Source of the DNA: Microbacterium sp. CFH 31415
GTDB taxonomy: Bacteria > Actinomycetota > Actinomycetes > Actinomycetales > Microbacteriaceae
Assembly (NCBI RefSeq): GCF_022538185.1
Contig: NZ_JAKYXC010000003.1
Span: 62,001-126,000, forward strand
Direction: 5' to 3'
Length of the DNA: 64,000 nt
The notes beneath the pieces were generated by a model. That model was not told where the DNA came from, did no database searches, and worked only from the letters and a program-made list of their open reading frames with translations. This document shows positions 42,551 through 50,603 of this stretch, in pieces; position 1 is the stretch's first letter; each line of letters begins with the position of its first letter. A program made the position numbers and the translations under genes.

Positions 42551-43578
42551 GCGTGCGTGCCCACCCAGCCGAGCGCCGGGGCGACCTGCGTCGCGAACGT
42601 CTCCACGACCCGCAGGTTGAACTCGACGCCCAGCTGGCTCGGGATCGTGAGCATCAGGGTGTCCGCGGCCTGGACCGCGGCGTCGTCCTTCAGCTGCTCG
42701 ATGAGCACGTCGGGCTCGGCCGCGTACGTCTTGCCGAACGTCGAGCGGATGCCGTCGATCACGCCGATCTGGTCGCCGTCCTGGCGCCCGCCGAAGTAGA
42801 GGTGGTCCTCAGCCGTGACGAGGGGGAAGATCGAGCGGCTCACCGACACCCGGGGCTCGCCGGCATGACCGGCCTCGCGCCAGGCTGCCCGGAACGCGTC
42901 GATCTGCTCGGCCTGCAGGATGTCGAAGGGGCGCCCGTCGGCCGACGTCAGCAGCGTCGACGACATGAGGTTCACGCCGACCCGACCCGCCCATTCGGCC
43001 GAGTCGCGGTTGCCCGCTCCCCACCACACCCGCGAGCGAAGCCCGGGGGAGTGCGGCTCGATGCGCTGCAGCCCCGTCGCTCCGGTGCCGAACGGCGACG
43101 AGGCATCCCGCTCCGCCAATCCCTCACCCTCGATGGCGCGCAGGAACAGGTCGAAGTGCTCACGCGCGAGGTCCGCACCGCGAGGGTCGTCGGACCCGGT
43201 GTAGCCGAACGCCTCGTAGCCGCGTACGACCGTCTCGGGTGAGCCTCTGCTCACGCCGAGGGCGAGACGGCCGCCGGAGATCAGATCGACGGATGCCGCT
43301 TCCTCAGCCAGATACAGCGGGTTCTCGTAACGCATATCGATGACCCCGGTGCCGACCTCGATGCGCTCGGTGCGGGCGGCGATGGCCGCGAGCAGCGGCA
43401 TCGGCGACGACTGCTGGCGCGCGAAGTGGTGCACGCGGAAGTACGCGCCGTCGACGCCGAGATCGTCCATCCCCTGCGCCAGATCGATCGCCTGCAGCAT
43501 CGAGTCGGCCGCGGTGAGCTGACGGCCGCCGCCGAGGGGGCCGTAGTGACCGAAGGAGAGGGTTCCGAAGCGCTTCAT
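42547..43578 (-). CDS. LLM-class flavin-dependent oxidoreductase
   Basis: 343 residues of the bacterial-luciferase-like fold: MKRFGTLSFGHYG, GAYFRVHHFARQQSSPMPLLAAIAART, GTGVIDMRYENPLYLAEEA and RVWWGAGNRDSAEWAG. It should bind FMN or F420 and oxidise an organic substrate; which one is unclear. The start MKRFGTL was preferred to an upstream codon. Its 3' end overlaps that of the VOC gene by 4 bp on the other strand. Confidence 0.88.
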   Translation of the reverse strand: MKRFGTLSFGHYGPLGGGRQLTAADSMLQAIDLAQGMDDLGVDGAYFRVHHFARQQSSPMPLLAAIAARTERIEVGTGVIDMRYENPLYLAEEAASVDLISGGRLALGVSRGSPETVVRGYEAFGYTGSDDPRGADLAREHFDLFLRAIEGEGLAERDASSPFGTGATGLQRIEPHSPGLRSRVWWGAGNRDSAEWAGRVGVNLMSSTLLTSADGRPFDILQAEQIDAFRAAWREAGHAGEPRVSVSRSIFPLVTAEDHLYFGGRQDGDQIGVIDGIRSTFGKTYAAEPDVLIEQLKDDAAVQAADTLMLTIPSQLGVEFNLRVVETFATQVAPALGWVGTHA

Positions 43579-43733
43579 GCTTGCGTGCAACCGTACGCCC
43601 GCGACATCCATTCCGGTGAATGAACAGGCTTCGGAACCGACCTCTGGTGGTGCCGATGCGTTCCGTCTCCACCGGCCGCGGGCGCCGCGACGTGCCTACG
43701 ATGGCAGGAGGGGATGCGATGGGAGGCGAAGCG

Positions 43734-44225
43734 ATGGTGCAGGTCCGTGTGGCGGGTGTCGCCCTCGACGCCACGGGGCAGCATGTGGTGCTGCTCAAGC
43801 CCATCGACGAGATCCCCGGCGACGGCCAGGTGCTCCCGATCTGGATCGGGCAGCTCGAGGCGACCTCGATCCTCGTCGCGATCGAGCAGGCGCCCGTGCC
43901 GCGCCCGCTCGCGCACGACCTCATGCGCTCGCTGATCGAGACGCTCGGTGCGGAGGTCACACGCGTCGAGGTGACGCGCATCGACGACGGCACCTTCTAC
44001 GCCGAGGTCACGCTGTCGACGGCGCTGGGCGACCGCGTGGTCGACGCCCGGCCCTCCGACGCCGTGGCGCTGGCCACCCGTGTCGGGGCGGGGATCTGGG
44101 TGGCCGACCAGGTGATGGAAGAGGCGGGCGTGCCCGACGTGCTCACCGAGACCGACGCCGCCGAGAGCCTGGACGAGTTCAAGCGCTTCCTCGACGACGT
44201 CGAGCCCGAGGACTTCGAAGGCTGA
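43734..44225 (+). CDS. DUF151 bifunctional nuclease-family protein
   Basis: 163 residues. MVQVRVAGVALDATGQHVVLLK, VLPIWIGQLEATSILVAIEQ, PRPLAHDLMRSLIETLGAEV and RPSDAVALATRV are the DUF151 hallmarks. The family has been reported as a bifunctional DNase/RNase and is near universal in actinobacteria. ATG 43734 has GGGAGG 7 nt upstream; a TACGAT at 43697 may be the -10. The protein ends in an acidic tail (DDVEPEDFEG). Confidence 0.9.
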   Translation: MVQVRVAGVALDATGQHVVLLKPIDEIPGDGQVLPIWIGQLEATSILVAIEQAPVPRPLAHDLMRSLIETLGAEVTRVEVTRIDDGTFYAEVTLSTALGDRVVDARPSDAVALATRVGAGIWVADQVMEEAGVPDVLTETDAAESLDEFKRFLDDVEPEDFEG

Positions 44226-44317
44226 CTCTCGCGACGGTCGCTCCGCGGCAGCCTGTCAAGCCCCTCCGTGCGCCCTGCCCCCTCGCCTAGATTCGGCGGC
44301 GGGGAGAGGAGTTTCAC

Positions 44318-44731
44318 ATGACCACTGCACGAGAGATCATGACGCCGGACCCGCGGTGCATCGGCGAGTCCGAGAGCCTGCAGGAGGCCGCACGGCTGAT
44401 GGCCGAGTTGGACGTCGGAGCGCTGCCGATCTGCGGCGCGGACGGCAAGCTCCGGGGGATGCTCACCGACCGGGACATCGTCGTCAAGTGCGTCGCGCGC
44501 GGCGGCCGGCCCGCGATCGAGACCGCGGGCCTGCTCGCCGAGCGCACTCTGGTGCTGGCGAACGCCGACGACGACATCCGCGAGGTCCTGACGTCGATGG
44601 AGCGGCACCAGGTGCGTCGGGTGCCCGTGCTCGACGGCCACGAGCTCGTCGGCATCATCAGTCAGGCCGACATCGCCCTGACGCTGTCGGCGACGCAGAC
44701 CGGCGAGGCCGTGGAGGCCATCTCCGAGTGA
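44318..44731 (+). CDS. two-CBS-domain protein
   Basis: 137 residues comprising only a Bateman module: first CBS with REIMTPDPRCIGESESLQEAARLM and GMLTDRDIVV, second with DDIREVLTSMERHQVRRVPVLDG and GIISQADIAL. CBS pairs bind adenine nucleotides and sense energy state; stand-alone forms are common in stress regulons (for example mycobacterial HRP1). GGAGAGGAG lies 7 nt before the ATG. It precedes an envelope-stress operon. Confidence 0.92.
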   Translation: MTTAREIMTPDPRCIGESESLQEAARLMAELDVGALPICGADGKLRGMLTDRDIVVKCVARGGRPAIETAGLLAERTLVLANADDDIREVLTSMERHQVRRVPVLDGHELVGIISQADIALTLSATQTGEAVEAISE

Positions 44732-44739
44732 CGGGGCCC

Positions 44740-44826
44740 TCAGCCCTTCAGCCCGCCGGCGCTGATCCCCCGGATGGTCTGCTTCTGGGCGACCAAGAAG
44801 ATGAGGATCATCGGGATCGTCTCCCC
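44740..44826 (-). pseudogene. C-terminal remnant of a carbohydrate ABC permease
   Basis: Reading the minus strand into the stop at 44740, the last 28 codons give GETIPMILIFLVAQKQ then TIRGISAGGLKG. This is the typical C-terminus of MalG/MsmG-type sugar ABC permeases. Nothing of the permease is recognisable upstream, and there is no start or transporter partner nearby. The rest was lost by deletion or replacement, leaving a scar between the CBS gene and the stress operon. Confidence 0.75.
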
Positions 44827-44918
44827 TGCGCGCATCCATTCATCGCCCGCGCGAAGCACATGCCTCCTCATCGCACAACCCCCTCTGACGTGCGAACGAG
44901 GTTGCTTTCAATGGAGAA

Positions 44919-44942
44919 CCTCCACCGGCCCCGCGGTGGAGG
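44919..44942 (+). promoter_or_regulatory. 5'-UTR hairpin just before a ribosome site
   Basis: CCTCCACCG and CGGTGGAGG form a perfect 9-bp stem with a 6-nt loop, ending 5 bp before the GGGAAGGGAG ribosome site of the next gene. The left arm (CCTCC) could also pair with a GGAGG-like site, so it may modulate translation. Confidence 0.5.
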
Positions 44943-44962
44943 TCGAAGGGAAGGGAGACCCC

Positions 44963-45793
44963 ATGTCACAGGGTTATGCAGCCGGAGGTGCCGACCCCTA
45001 CGTCGCCGATTCCGGTCAGGAGTCGAGCACGGTGGACACCGCGAAGCACGAGGCCGGTGAGGTGAAGGATGCCGCGACCGGCGCTGTGAAGGACGTCGCC
45101 GCCACCGCGAAGCAGGAAGCCGGCGGGGTGGCCCGCGAGACGAAGCATCAGGCGCGCGCTCTCCTCGACCAGGGCCGCCAGGAGCTCCGCGACCAGGCGT
45201 CCAAGCAGCAGCAGCGACTGGCGTCCGGCCTCACCTCGGTCGGGGACCAGCTCGGATCGATGGCGGCGGGATCGCAGACCTCGGGCGTCGCGGCCGACTT
45301 GGTGCAGCAGGCGTCGGATCGCGTCGGCGCCGTGGGGTCGTGGTTCGCCGAGCGCGACCCGGCGATGGTCCTCAGCGAGGTGAAGGCGTTCGCACGCCGT
45401 CGCCCCGGCGTGTTCATCACGGCGGGTGTGGTCGCCGGAGTCGTCGTCGGACGACTGGCGCGCGCGCTCGCCTCGAACTCAGGCCAGGGATCGGGCAACG
45501 GCAGCGACTCCGGCGCGACGGGAACCGCACGACCGGCACTGCCGGCGTCCACCGGCTACGACACCGCAACAGGTCTGGGCGTATCGGGTGGAAACGGTGC
45601 GACCGGTGCGACGGGCATGACCGGCGCGACCAATGCGGGTACGGCCTCAGCCGGTGACGGTATGAACGACACCCCGATGGGCGATGCCTCGATGGACGCC
45701 ACGGGAGCGGACGCGCCGATCTACTCGCAGTCGGCCGCGCGCTTCGACGGCAATGGAATGGAGGGCACCGATGAGCGATCAGACTCCCTCTGA
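44963..45793 (+). CDS. helical, Gly/Ser-tailed membrane-associated protein of unknown family
   Basis: 276 residues. The first ~120 are an amphipathic Ala/Lys/Glu/Gln-rich helical region with repeated EAGEVKDAA / AKQEAGGVA words, similar to late-embryogenesis (LEA)-like proteins. One hydrophobic segment (GVFITAGVVAGVVVGRLARALA near 156) could span the membrane, and the tail is a Gly/Thr/Ala low-complexity stretch. Homologues sit upstream of holin-X-like and DUF3618 genes in actinobacteria. It overlaps the next gene by 23 bp. A stress or desiccation role is an inference from composition. Confidence 0.75.
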   Translation: MSQGYAAGGADPYVADSGQESSTVDTAKHEAGEVKDAATGAVKDVAATAKQEAGGVARETKHQARALLDQGRQELRDQASKQQQRLASGLTSVGDQLGSMAAGSQTSGVAADLVQQASDRVGAVGSWFAERDPAMVLSEVKAFARRRPGVFITAGVVAGVVVGRLARALASNSGQGSGNGSDSGATGTARPALPASTGYDTATGLGVSGGNGATGATGMTGATNAGTASAGDGMNDTPMGDASMDATGADAPIYSQSAARFDGNGMEGTDERSDSL

Positions 45794-46184
45794 GCAGCGC
45801 GCCGCGACGGCGTCGCTCGGCGAGCTGCTCGGCGAGGTGACGCGAGACCTGTCGACGCTGATGCGCCAGGAGATCGCGCTGGCCAAGGCGGAGCTGAAGG
45901 AGTCGGCGACAGCGACAGCGAAAGGCGCGGGCCTGCTCGGCGGGGCGGGATATGCCGCGGCGATGGCCGTGCTGTTCCTGTCGATCGCCGCGTGGGCGGG
46001 CCTCGCGAACCTCATCGGCGGCGGCTGGTCCGGGCTGGTCGTCGCGGTGGTGTGGGCCATCATCGCGGCCGTGCTCTACTCCGTAGGCCGTAAGCAGATG
46101 AAGCAGGTGAAGGGCGCCCCGCAGACGGTCGAGACGCTCGAGGAGATTCCGCAGGCATTCAAGAGAAACGAGGAGAACCGATGA
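45771..46184 (+). CDS. Act-Holin-X-family membrane protein
   Basis: 137 residues. An amphipathic N-terminal part (LLGEVTRDLSTLMRQEIALAKAEL) is followed by two membrane helices (GYAAAMAVLFLSIAAWAGL and GLVVAVVWAIIAAVLYSVG). It matches the phage-holin-like family of actinobacteria, which is chromosomal and not proof of a prophage. GGAGGG lies 7 nt before the ATG, inside the previous gene. The stop overlaps the next start in ATGA. Confidence 0.88.
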   Translation: MSDQTPSEQRAATASLGELLGEVTRDLSTLMRQEIALAKAELKESATATAKGAGLLGGAGYAAAMAVLFLSIAAWAGLANLIGGGWSGLVVAVVWAIIAAVLYSVGRKQMKQVKGAPQTVETLEEIPQAFKRNEENR

Positions 46185-46744
46185 CTGATTCACCCGACGT
46201 GATCCGCGCCGACATCGAGCGGACGCGAGAAGAGCTGGGCGCCGACGTCGATGCGCTCGCCGACAAGGTGACGCCGTCCAAGATCGTGGGCCGCCAGACC
46301 GACAAGGTGCGCGGCGCCTTCGGCTCACTGCGTGACCGCGTCATGGGAGTCGCGGACGACGCCGGATCGTCGGCGTCCGACATGGCTCACGGTGCGGCGG
46401 GTGTCGCTCGCGACGTGAAGGCGAAAGCCGAGGGCAACCCGCTGGCAGTCGGACTCATCGCCTTCGGCGTCGGGCTGGTCGCAGCATCCCTCATCCCTGC
46501 GTCCGACCGTGAGAAGCAGCTCGCCGAATCCGTGAAGGAGCAGGCACAGCCGCTCGTCGACCAGGTGAGCTCGGTCGCCAAAGAGGTCGCCTCCGACCTG
46601 AAGGAGCCGGCCCGACAGGCCGCCACCGCCGTCAAGGACAGCGCCCAGGGCGCATTCGACACGGTCAAGGGCGAGGCGACGGATCAAGCCGGCACGGTCG
46701 CCGACCGTGCGAAGGACGCGCGAGACACCGTCTCCGGCGTCTGA
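46181..46744 (+). CDS. DUF3618 protein
   Basis: 187 residues. The N-terminus SPDVIRADIERTREELGADVDAL is the DUF3618 signature; a single hydrophobic stretch (PLAVGLIAFGVGLVAASLIP near 88) follows, and the rest is charged helix with KDSAQGAFDTVKGEA-like words echoing the first gene of the operon. It is coupled by ATGA to the holin-X-like gene. Together the three look like an envelope-associated stress operon. A G-C-rich terminator follows. Confidence 0.88.
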   Translation: MTDSPDVIRADIERTREELGADVDALADKVTPSKIVGRQTDKVRGAFGSLRDRVMGVADDAGSSASDMAHGAAGVARDVKAKAEGNPLAVGLIAFGVGLVAASLIPASDREKQLAESVKEQAQPLVDQVSSVAKEVASDLKEPARQAATAVKDSAQGAFDTVKGEATDQAGTVADRAKDARDTVSGV

Positions 46745-46758
46745 CGCGAGTCGATCGG

Positions 46759-46789
46759 GTGCGGGGCGGACGCCGAGTCCGCTCCGCAC
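46759..46789 (+). terminator. terminator of the stress operon
   Basis: GTGCGGGGCGGAC pairs with GTCCGCTCCGCAC (13 bp, one G-U) around a 5-nt loop. Confidence 0.65.
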
Positions 46790-46815
46790 CCTCACCGCGA
46801 ACGGAGGAATGACCG

Positions 46816-47310
46816 ATGTCCCGCAACGTGAGAGAGCTGCGCTGCTCCCCGGAGGATGTGTTCCGGGTGCTGGGCGACGGCTGGCTGTATCCGTCGTGGG
46901 TGGTGGGGGCGTCGCGCATGCGTGATGTCGACGACGCCTGGCCTGCTGCAGGTGCGGAGCTGCACCACTCGTTCGGCACGTGGCCGCTGCTGATCGACGA
47001 CAGGACGGTGGTAGAGGCGTGCGACCCGCCGCACACGCTCGCGCTTCGTGCGCGAGGCTGGCCCATCGGCGAGGCGCGCGTCACGATCGACGTCAAGCCT
47101 CGAGGCGACCGGAGCGTCGTGCGCATCCAGGAGGAGGCCGTCGCTGGCCCTGGCCGATTCGTGCCGGACGCGATCATGGACGTGCTGCTGCACTGGCGCA
47201 ACACCGAGACGCTCCACCGGCTGGCGTACCTCGCCGAGGGCATCGCTGCCCGCACGCCGGGTGACACCACCGCGGAGCAGGAGATCGGCGCCGACGCCGC
47301 TTCGTCATGA
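46816..47310 (+). CDS. SRPBCC/START-like protein
   Basis: 164 residues with a START/polyketide-cyclase-like fold: LRCSPEDVFRVLGDGWLYPSWVVGASRMR at the start, VVEACDPPHTLALRARGWPIGEARV in the core, and a long C-terminal helix. Such proteins bind lipids or other hydrophobic ligands. GGAGG precedes the ATG. The next gene, an FAD oxidoreductase, starts within its stop (ATGA), suggesting that the pair handles the same hydrophobic substrate. Confidence 0.8.
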   Translation: MSRNVRELRCSPEDVFRVLGDGWLYPSWVVGASRMRDVDDAWPAAGAELHHSFGTWPLLIDDRTVVEACDPPHTLALRARGWPIGEARVTIDVKPRGDRSVVRIQEEAVAGPGRFVPDAIMDVLLHWRNTETLHRLAYLAEGIAARTPGDTTAEQEIGADAASS

Positions 47311-48791
47311 GCGCAGCGGCCGTCGGCAGTACCGAGTGCGACGCCGTGGTGGTGGGCGCCGGCCCGAACGGTCTCGCCGCCGCCGTCACGCTCGCCCGTG
47401 CCGGCCTCAGTGTGCGCGTCTACGAACGCGCGGACAAGGCGGGCGGCGGCGCGTCGACGCGCGAGCTGACGCTCCCCGGACACCGACATGACGTGTGCTC
47501 GGCCGTGCACCCGATGGCCTTCGAGTCGCGCTTCTTCCGCGAGTTCGGCCTGCGGTCGCGCGTGCGCTTCGTCACTCCCGACCTGTCCTTCGCACATCCG
47601 CTCGACGGCGGCAGGGCGGCACTCGCCCACCGCGACCTGAGCCGCACGCGCGACGGCCTGGGCCGGGACGGACGAGTGTACGAGCGGCTGATGCGTCCGC
47701 TGGCCGAGAGGGCGACGAGCATCGCCGAGTTCACCGGGTCGTCTCTGCTCGCCGTTCCGGCGGACATCCCGACCGCTGCCGCCTTCGGCGTGCGCGCGCT
47801 GGAGCAGGGCTCGCCCGCATGGAGCGCCAGATTCCGGGAGGACGCGGCGCCGGCGATGCTCACCGGTGTCGCAGCGCACACGATCCTGCCGCAGCCGAGC
47901 ATCGCCGCGGCGGGGGCGGGCCTCGCACTCACCGCGTACGCCCACGCCCGCGGCTGGCCGATCCCCGTCGGCGGCAGCCAGGCGATCGTCGACGCCATGG
48001 TGGACGATCTGCGCGCCCACGGCGGGGAGGTGGTGCTGGACCACGAGGTGCGGTCGCTGCGCGAACTGCCCCGCGCCCAGGCCACGCTGCTCGACGTCAC
48101 GCCCCGCGCGTTCCTCCGCATGGCGGCAGAGGCGATGCCCGTCGGCTACCGCCACGCCCTCGAGGCGTTCCGCTACGGCGGCGGCGTTGCGAAGATCGAC
48201 TTCGCCCTGAGCGGCCCGGTGCCCTGGTCCCACGCCGAGGTGCGCCATGCCGGAACCGTGCACGTCGGAGGAACCCGGGCCGAGGTGGCGGCGGCCGAGA
48301 ACGCGGTCAACGCGGGGAGGCTGCCCGAGCGGCCGTATGTGCTCGTCTCGCAGCCGTCGGTGTTCGACGGGACGCGTGCACCGGCCGGCCATCACACGCT
48401 GTGGACCTACACCCACGTACCGGCGGGAAGCGTGGCTGATCGCCGCGAGGCGGTCATCGCGCAGATCGAGCGGTTCGCACCCGGATTCCGCGACCTCATC
48501 CTCGCGACCAGTTCCAGAACCGCCCTGGACGTGGAGCGCCACAACCCGAACTACCCGGGCGGCGACATCGCCGCGGGTGCGCCGACGCTCTGGCAGATCA
48601 TCCGCCGGCCCGTGCTCACGCCCGACCCGTGGCGCACGCCGATTCCCGGGGTCTACCTCGCCGGTGCGTCGGCGGTGCCCGGCCCCGGCGTGCACGGCCT
48701 CGCAGGATGGTTCGCCGCCCGCAGTGCACTGCGCCATGAATTCGGCACTCGGACGCTGCCGGATCTCAGTCCGCCGAAGGGGATGACGTGA
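47307..48791 (+). CDS. phytoene-desaturase-like FAD oxidoreductase
   Basis: 494 residues. The dinucleotide motif VVVGAGPNGLAAAVTLARAG is near 13, followed by YERADKAGGGASTRELTLPG. The C-terminus has GVYLAGASAVPGPGVHGLAGWFAAR, the FAD motif of the carotenoid/retinoid isomerase-desaturase group. It should act on a lipophilic substrate; carotenoid genes are not nearby. It is coupled to the START-like gene upstream (ATGA) and to the SDR downstream (GTGA), forming a three-gene operon. Confidence 0.88.
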   Translation: MSAAAVGSTECDAVVVGAGPNGLAAAVTLARAGLSVRVYERADKAGGGASTRELTLPGHRHDVCSAVHPMAFESRFFREFGLRSRVRFVTPDLSFAHPLDGGRAALAHRDLSRTRDGLGRDGRVYERLMRPLAERATSIAEFTGSSLLAVPADIPTAAAFGVRALEQGSPAWSARFREDAAPAMLTGVAAHTILPQPSIAAAGAGLALTAYAHARGWPIPVGGSQAIVDAMVDDLRAHGGEVVLDHEVRSLRELPRAQATLLDVTPRAFLRMAAEAMPVGYRHALEAFRYGGGVAKIDFALSGPVPWSHAEVRHAGTVHVGGTRAEVAAAENAVNAGRLPERPYVLVSQPSVFDGTRAPAGHHTLWTYTHVPAGSVADRREAVIAQIERFAPGFRDLILATSSRTALDVERHNPNYPGGDIAAGAPTLWQIIRRPVLTPDPWRTPIPGVYLAGASAVPGPGVHGLAGWFAARSALRHEFGTRTLPDLSPPKGMT

Positions 48792-49435
48792 CCGCTGAAG
48801 GACGGGTGGTCGTGATCACCGGGGCGTCGAGCGGGATCGGCCGCGCGACTGCCGGCGCCTACGCCAGGCGCGGCGCCCGGCTCGTGATCGCGTCGCGGAG
48901 CGCGGCCGCTCTGGAGACCGTGGCCGAGGAGTGCCGCGCGCACGGCGCCGAAGTGCTGGTCGTCCCGACGGACGTGACGGAAGAGGGCGAGGTTCGGGCG
49001 CTGGCTGCCGCGGCCGCAGGGGATTACGGCCGCATCGACGTCTGGGTCGGCAACGCGGGGCTGTTCAGCTACGGCGGATTCGAGGAGACGCCGGCGCGGC
49101 TGTTCCGCGAGGTCGTCGCCGCGGTCGCGCGGGCCATCGTGCGCGCACCGGCACGACGGCGCTTCGCGACGTCGGTCGGACTGCTGCAGCGCGTCGTCGT
49201 GCCCTTGCACCGCGCGTCGCCGTGGGCATACGACTTGCTGACCCGCTTCGTGAAGAAGAGGATCGAACTGCGGGGCGACGCGCCGCTGAGTGATGGCACG
49301 GTGTTCGACGCACCGCCTGGGGCTTCGCCGGTCACGGGGGGCTGGCGGTCTCGCGGTGCGCGGCTGCTGGTGTGGGGCGCGGGGGTGCTGCTCCTCACGG
49401 GCACCGTGCGAGGGCGGGGGAGTCTCAGGGGCTGA
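48788..49435 (+). CDS. internally deleted SDR-family protein
   Basis: 215 residues. The N-terminal half is a normal SDR: VVVITGASSGIGRATAGAYARRG, VVPTDVTEEGEV and GNAGLFSYGGFEETPARLFREV. It then jumps to what is normally the C-terminal region (ARAIVRAPARRRFATSVG, then VTGGWRSR). The ~130 residues that carry the catalytic Ser and Tyr-x3-Lys of full-length (~330-residue) relatives are missing, although the frame is intact. It cannot be a standard SDR enzyme. The GTG start is coupled to the preceding gene. Its end overlaps the convergent marR-type gene by 11 bp. Confidence 0.8.
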   Translation: MTAEGRVVVITGASSGIGRATAGAYARRGARLVIASRSAAALETVAEECRAHGAEVLVVPTDVTEEGEVRALAAAAAGDYGRIDVWVGNAGLFSYGGFEETPARLFREVVAAVARAIVRAPARRRFATSVGLLQRVVVPLHRASPWAYDLLTRFVKKRIELRGDAPLSDGTVFDAPPGASPVTGGWRSRGARLLVWGAGVLLLTGTVRGRGSLRG

Positions 49436-49913
49436 CGGTGGTGGCGGTCGCCGTGTCGGACACCACAGCTCGCACGCTCTCGAGGAATGCTGCGATGATG
49501 CGCGCATCGTGATCGGTGAGGCGCGAAGCGAGTTCGCGCAATCGTGTCGTCAGCGGATCGAGGTGGTCCGGGTCGGCGCTGCGATCGAATGGCCGCACCA
49601 GCTTCTTCCGGCGGTCGCGAGGATGGGGCTCGACGTGGACCATCCCGCGCGCGACAAGCCGGTCGATGAGCGCCGTGCCCGCAGCCGGCGAGAGGTGCAC
49701 TGCGTGGGCCACCATCGTCGGGGTGACCTCGTCGGCGTCGACGCGCCCGAGAAGAAACCGCATCGCGGCGCGATCCGTCTCGGCGAGGCCGGACTCGTGC
49801 TGACGGCGCCGCGCCAGACGCGCTTCGGCGAGGCGGAGCTGCTCCAGGACGCCGGCGACATCGGGCGCATCGGCGGCCACCATGTCGGCAGTTGCCCCGG
49901 TGGTCTGCGTCAT
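49425..49913 (-). CDS. MarR-family transcriptional regulator
   Basis: 162 residues with the MarR winged helix: GLAETDRAAMRFLL, VTPTMVAHAVHLSPAAGTALIDRLVARGMV and a wing EPHPRDRRKKLVRP. The C-terminal helix would complete the dimer interface. MarR proteins are ligand-responsive repressors. The AT-rich gap to the divergent DUF7882-like gene holds an inverted repeat, the most likely operator. Confidence 0.88.
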   Translation of the reverse strand: MTQTTGATADMVAADAPDVAGVLEQLRLAEARLARRRQHESGLAETDRAAMRFLLGRVDADEVTPTMVAHAVHLSPAAGTALIDRLVARGMVHVEPHPRDRRKKLVRPFDRSADPDHLDPLTTRLRELASRLTDHDARIIAAFLESVRAVVSDTATATTVSP

Positions 49914-49970
49914 GACGTCCCCAATCGATCGTGTCCTGGAGAGTATGCCCTATTGTCAGCGAATAATTCA

Positions 49971-49988
49971 GTGAGAGAGATATCTCAC
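49971..49988. promoter_or_regulatory. inverted repeat in the marR upstream gap
   Basis: GTGAGA and TCTCAC are separated by 6 nt with a GAGATATCTC palindrome inside. The surrounding 110 bp are much richer in A/T than the rest of the window. Confidence 0.5.
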
Positions 49989-50044
49989 TATCTAAATATT
50001 TGGTCTCGAAGTATTATGAGTTCACCAGAACGGATGGTCGAACC

Positions 50045-50407
50045 ATGGCGAAACTCTTCTACGGCGCCCAGCAGGAGCCGATCGAGATCCCGGATCTCCT
50101 GCTCGCCCACGTCAAAGTGGTCATCGCCACGAAGCTGCGGCGCAACGAGTGCTTCATGATGTCGTGGGCGCACGCCGACGGCTCCGGTCGCTCGTCGATC
50201 TGGGTGCAGCCCTCGATTCCGATGCGCTTCGTGTTCGAGTCGGCCGAAGCCCCTCAGCTCGATCGGGCGCTGCTCGCGTCGCTCGCGGTGGCCGCCAGTT
50301 CGAACAGCGGCCTCGTCCTGCGCCTCGACGACCTCGGGCTGACGGAGTCTTTCGCCTCCGCGCCCGCCCCGTCGCCTGACCGCGAGCGCGTGCTGACCGC
50401 GGCCTGA
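50045..50407 (+). CDS. DUF7882-like small protein (Microbacteriaceae family)
   Basis: 120 residues. MAKLFYGAQQEPIEIPDLLLAHVKVVIATKLRRNECFMMSW is a pattern I know from small proteins widespread in Microbacteriaceae that are sometimes mis-named ATP-dependent DNA ligase; IWVQPSIPMRFVF is also typical. No enzymatic motif is present. Divergent placement beside MarR suggests regulation by it. The ATG was chosen by similarity, since no good ribosome site is visible. Confidence 0.65.
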   Translation: MAKLFYGAQQEPIEIPDLLLAHVKVVIATKLRRNECFMMSWAHADGSGRSSIWVQPSIPMRFVFESAEAPQLDRALLASLAVAASSNSGLVLRLDDLGLTESFASAPAPSPDRERVLTAA

Positions 50408-50603
50408 CACCCCGCCGGCGGGTCAGAGCCTCCCGAAGGTCGCGTCTGCGGGGGCGAACTGCGAAGAGTTCATGTCTGCGCCAGCGCCCGCGGGATGTCA
50501 ACCCCCGCGCGGTGACGTCCCTCCCCTGCCCAGAATCGAAGGGGTGCCCCACCTCGGGGATCTGCGAGCGACGCCCGCGGCGACGGGCCGGGAGGACGGG
50601 ACG

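Noticed and set aside
45771..46184. A prophage, suggested by the holin-like gene
   Set aside because: No other phage gene is nearby; this family is a chromosomal actinobacterial membrane protein.
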